From NCBI GenBank assembly GCA_964609615.1, contig CAZSRL010000010.1, positions 1-32,184 on the forward strand: 32,184 nucleotides of DNA, given 5' to 3'. Positions 31,061 through 32,184 of the stretch are shown piece after piece. Under the pieces are notes generated by a model, which saw only the letters and a program-made list of their open reading frames with translations, ran no database searches and was not told where the DNA came from. Positions within the stretch are counted from its first letter, which is position 1; each line of letters starts with the position of its first letter. The stretch is from CAZSRL01 sp964609615 (GTDB lineage: Bacteria > Bacillota_I > Bacilli_A > RF39 > UBA660). The translations under genes were made by a program, and so were the position numbers.

Positions 31061-31786
31061 TTATCTATCAGTTGTTGAAACTAGTTTAGCATGCATAACA
31101 GTTTTTTTGCCTTTTCCGTAGCAAGTAGACAAGGTAATTATGTTATCCGTTGAACTTAAATAAACATCAAATTTATAATTACTTCTTTTTTGAATTTTAT
31201 TTAAAAATTTAGTGTATTCTTTATTATCTTTAAATTGAACTTGTATATAATCATCTGTAGTTGGTATTGTATAAATACTAAATACTTCCCATATTTGTTT
31301 AGTGTCATTTGTATAATATTTTATATAATAATTATCTTTATTTTTATACCAATTACTTTGTAATATATTTTTTAAACTTCCAAACATTGTTTTATCTAAT
31401 CTTGAATGGCCATATATTATTGTATTTTTATCAAAATTAGTTGGGTTATTTCTAAAGTCCATAAATATCCATCCAGCTGAATTATATTCTTTATTATAGT
31501 CATGTGTTAAATAATAAGAATTATTTTTTGCTTGAACAACAGGATAGTTTATTTTAGTTCCTTTTACTTGAACCCATCCTACTGAATCTTTATTTATTTT
31601 TTTAAGTTTAGGGATACTTATAGATTTAGTTTCTTCTACAATAGTATTTGCTTTATTAATTGTTTTTTTAGTTTTATTATTATCTATTTGCCATGATATT
31701 AGTTTACCAACAGAAAAAATCATTATATTAAAACATATAAAAGTAAATATTAATACTATAATTTTTTTTCTTTTTTTACTTCTCAT
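31061..31786 (-). CDS. Class B sortase
   Basis: A 241-residue extracytoplasmic transpeptidase that cuts a sorting signal and links proteins to peptidoglycan or to other proteins. A basic N-terminus (MRSKKRKK) and one membrane anchor (about residues 8-28) are followed by the sortase domain: VGWVQVKGTKINYPVVQ (class B signature), YNSAGWIFMDFRNN, NTIIYGHSRL with the catalytic His, and TLSTCYGKGKK with the catalytic Cys. The active-site Arg region is the C-terminal KTVMHAKLV stretch or near it and is not certain. ATG 31786 is preferred over an upstream GTG. No sortase substrate gene is in the window. Confidence 0.92.
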   Translation of the reverse strand: MRSKKRKKIIVLIFTFICFNIMIFSVGKLISWQIDNNKTKKTINKANTIVEETKSISIPKLKKINKDSVGWVQVKGTKINYPVVQAKNNSYYLTHDYNKEYNSAGWIFMDFRNNPTNFDKNTIIYGHSRLDKTMFGSLKNILQSNWYKNKDNYYIKYYTNDTKQIWEVFSIYTIPTTDDYIQVQFKDNKEYTKFLNKIQKRSNYKFDVYLSSTDNIITLSTCYGKGKKTVMHAKLVSTTDR

Positions 31787-31826
31787 AAATATCACTCATT
31801 CTATTATTATAGGATATCATACTTTT

Positions 31827-31855
31827 ATTATATCTAATACTAAAAAAAATAACAA
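31827..31855 (-). promoter_or_regulatory. Sortase promoter
   Basis: On the minus strand TTGTTA (plus 31850-31855), a 17-base spacer and TATAAT (plus 31827-31832), about 40 bases before the sortase ATG. Confidence 0.7.
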
Positions 31856-31888
31856 GTATTGTCGATTTTATAGCGTAAAAGAAATGTT

Positions 31889-31899
31889 TATAATATAAT
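31889..31899 (+). promoter_or_regulatory. Possible promoter of the last gene
   Basis: Two overlapping TATAAT boxes (31889-31894 and 31894-31899) without a clear -35, 18 or more bases before ATG 31917. Confidence 0.35.
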
Positions 31900-31916
31900 T
31901 TATTTGGTGAAGAAAA

Positions 31917-32147
31917 ATGAATATAATATATAGTGGTAATAAGTTGTATGTTGATTTAGATATTAATGATAAAAATATTAATAAAAATAGACTTTTTCCT
32001 ATATTAGATAGTTATGAAATTAGAGAAATAATTATAAATACTAATAATAATATAAATGATGAAATTATTGGAAATTTTGTTAATGAATATCATAATAAAT
32101 ATGATGGAAGAATAAAAGTTAATTATAAATCGTTAGATAAAAAGTAA
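31917..32147 (+). CDS. Small hypothetical protein
   Basis: A 76-residue protein with alternating strands and helices and many Asn and Ile residues (IYSGNKLYVDLDIND at the start, NYKSLDKK at the end). GGTGA lies nine bases before the ATG, and AT-rich -10 boxes lie upstream. No family recognised. The last 37 bases of the window after its stop hold only a possible small hairpin (GTGCAC and GAGTGCA region). Confidence 0.6.
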   Translation: MNIIYSGNKLYVDLDINDKNINKNRLFPILDSYEIREIIINTNNNINDEIIGNFVNEYHNKYDGRIKVNYKSLDKK

Positions 32148-32184
32148 AGTGCACAAGTGAGTGCATGAATGTTCATAAAAGTGT

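Noticed and set aside
1..32184. CRISPR arrays, tRNA or rRNA genes
   Set aside because: No regularly spaced repeats and no recognisable tRNA or rRNA segments were seen on reading both strands, although a computed scan was not possible.

Overview
The window is a stretch of very AT-rich chromosome from a low-GC Gram-positive bacterium (Bacillota, Bacilli side). The reasons are the infC-rpmI-rplT operon with an L20-type attenuator, a free-standing rpsD, ezrA, ftsK/spoIIIE next to a YmfF/YmfH-like peptidase pair, a class B sortase and spoVS. TGA is used as a stop (8972-8974, 16288-16290, 16938-16940) and TGG encodes Trp, so the genetic code is standard and this is not a code-4 mollicute. A gut-type uncultured Bacilli lineage is plausible, but that is inference.

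Layout. 1-12,695 is ordinary chromosome. It holds infC (rare ATA start), rpmI, rplT (with an unusual C-terminal domain) and two small HxxxCxxC proteins. These face a convergent rpsD with its own leader. Then come ezrA-ftsK-deoD, two M16 peptidase homologues, a membrane protein, a divergent folD and an rRNA-type methyltransferase.

At 12,696 begins spoVS. It is cut after codon 51 by an 18.1-kb integrated element (12,841-30,939, flanked by the 7-bp repeat CGAGAGG), and the remaining 35 codons lie at 30,941-31,048. Joining the two halves across one repeat copy restores an uninterrupted 86-codon SpoVS. The element therefore has the geometry of the skin-type intervening elements of sporulation genes. 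Its large serine recombinase gene sits against the right end as expected, but the catalytic N-terminal domain is gone. That domain has been replaced in frame by the N-terminal part of a small sigma-like/ArpU-like protein whose intact relative lies just upstream. The element looks unable to excise by itself.

Element cargo, left to right: an HsdM-HsdS-like fused adenine methyltransferase with an odd catalytic motif; an orphan C5 cytosine methyltransferase; a SpoVT/AbrB-like regulator with two small genes; a degraded stretch; a divergent XRE regulator and small membrane protein; then a LysR regulator controlling a compact five-gene operon (radical SAM/SPASM, MTA/purine nucleoside phosphorylase-like, nucleoside deoxyribosyltransferase-like, HprK-like P-loop protein, B12-binding-type radical SAM). 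After these come a short pyrophosphatase, a HelD-type helicase with a G8 tract in its ribosome-binding region, a broken UvrD-type helicase, a candidate small RNA, the sigma-like gene and the recombinase. Two promoters inside the element share the same operator (CGGTGNACCG directly abutting the -35 box). The five-gene operon is the best candidate for an undescribed system: it pairs two radical SAM enzymes with two nucleoside-cleaving or base-exchanging enzymes.

Beyond the element, 31,036-32,184 is chromosome again: the terminator after spoVS, a class B sortase on the minus strand and a small unknown gene.
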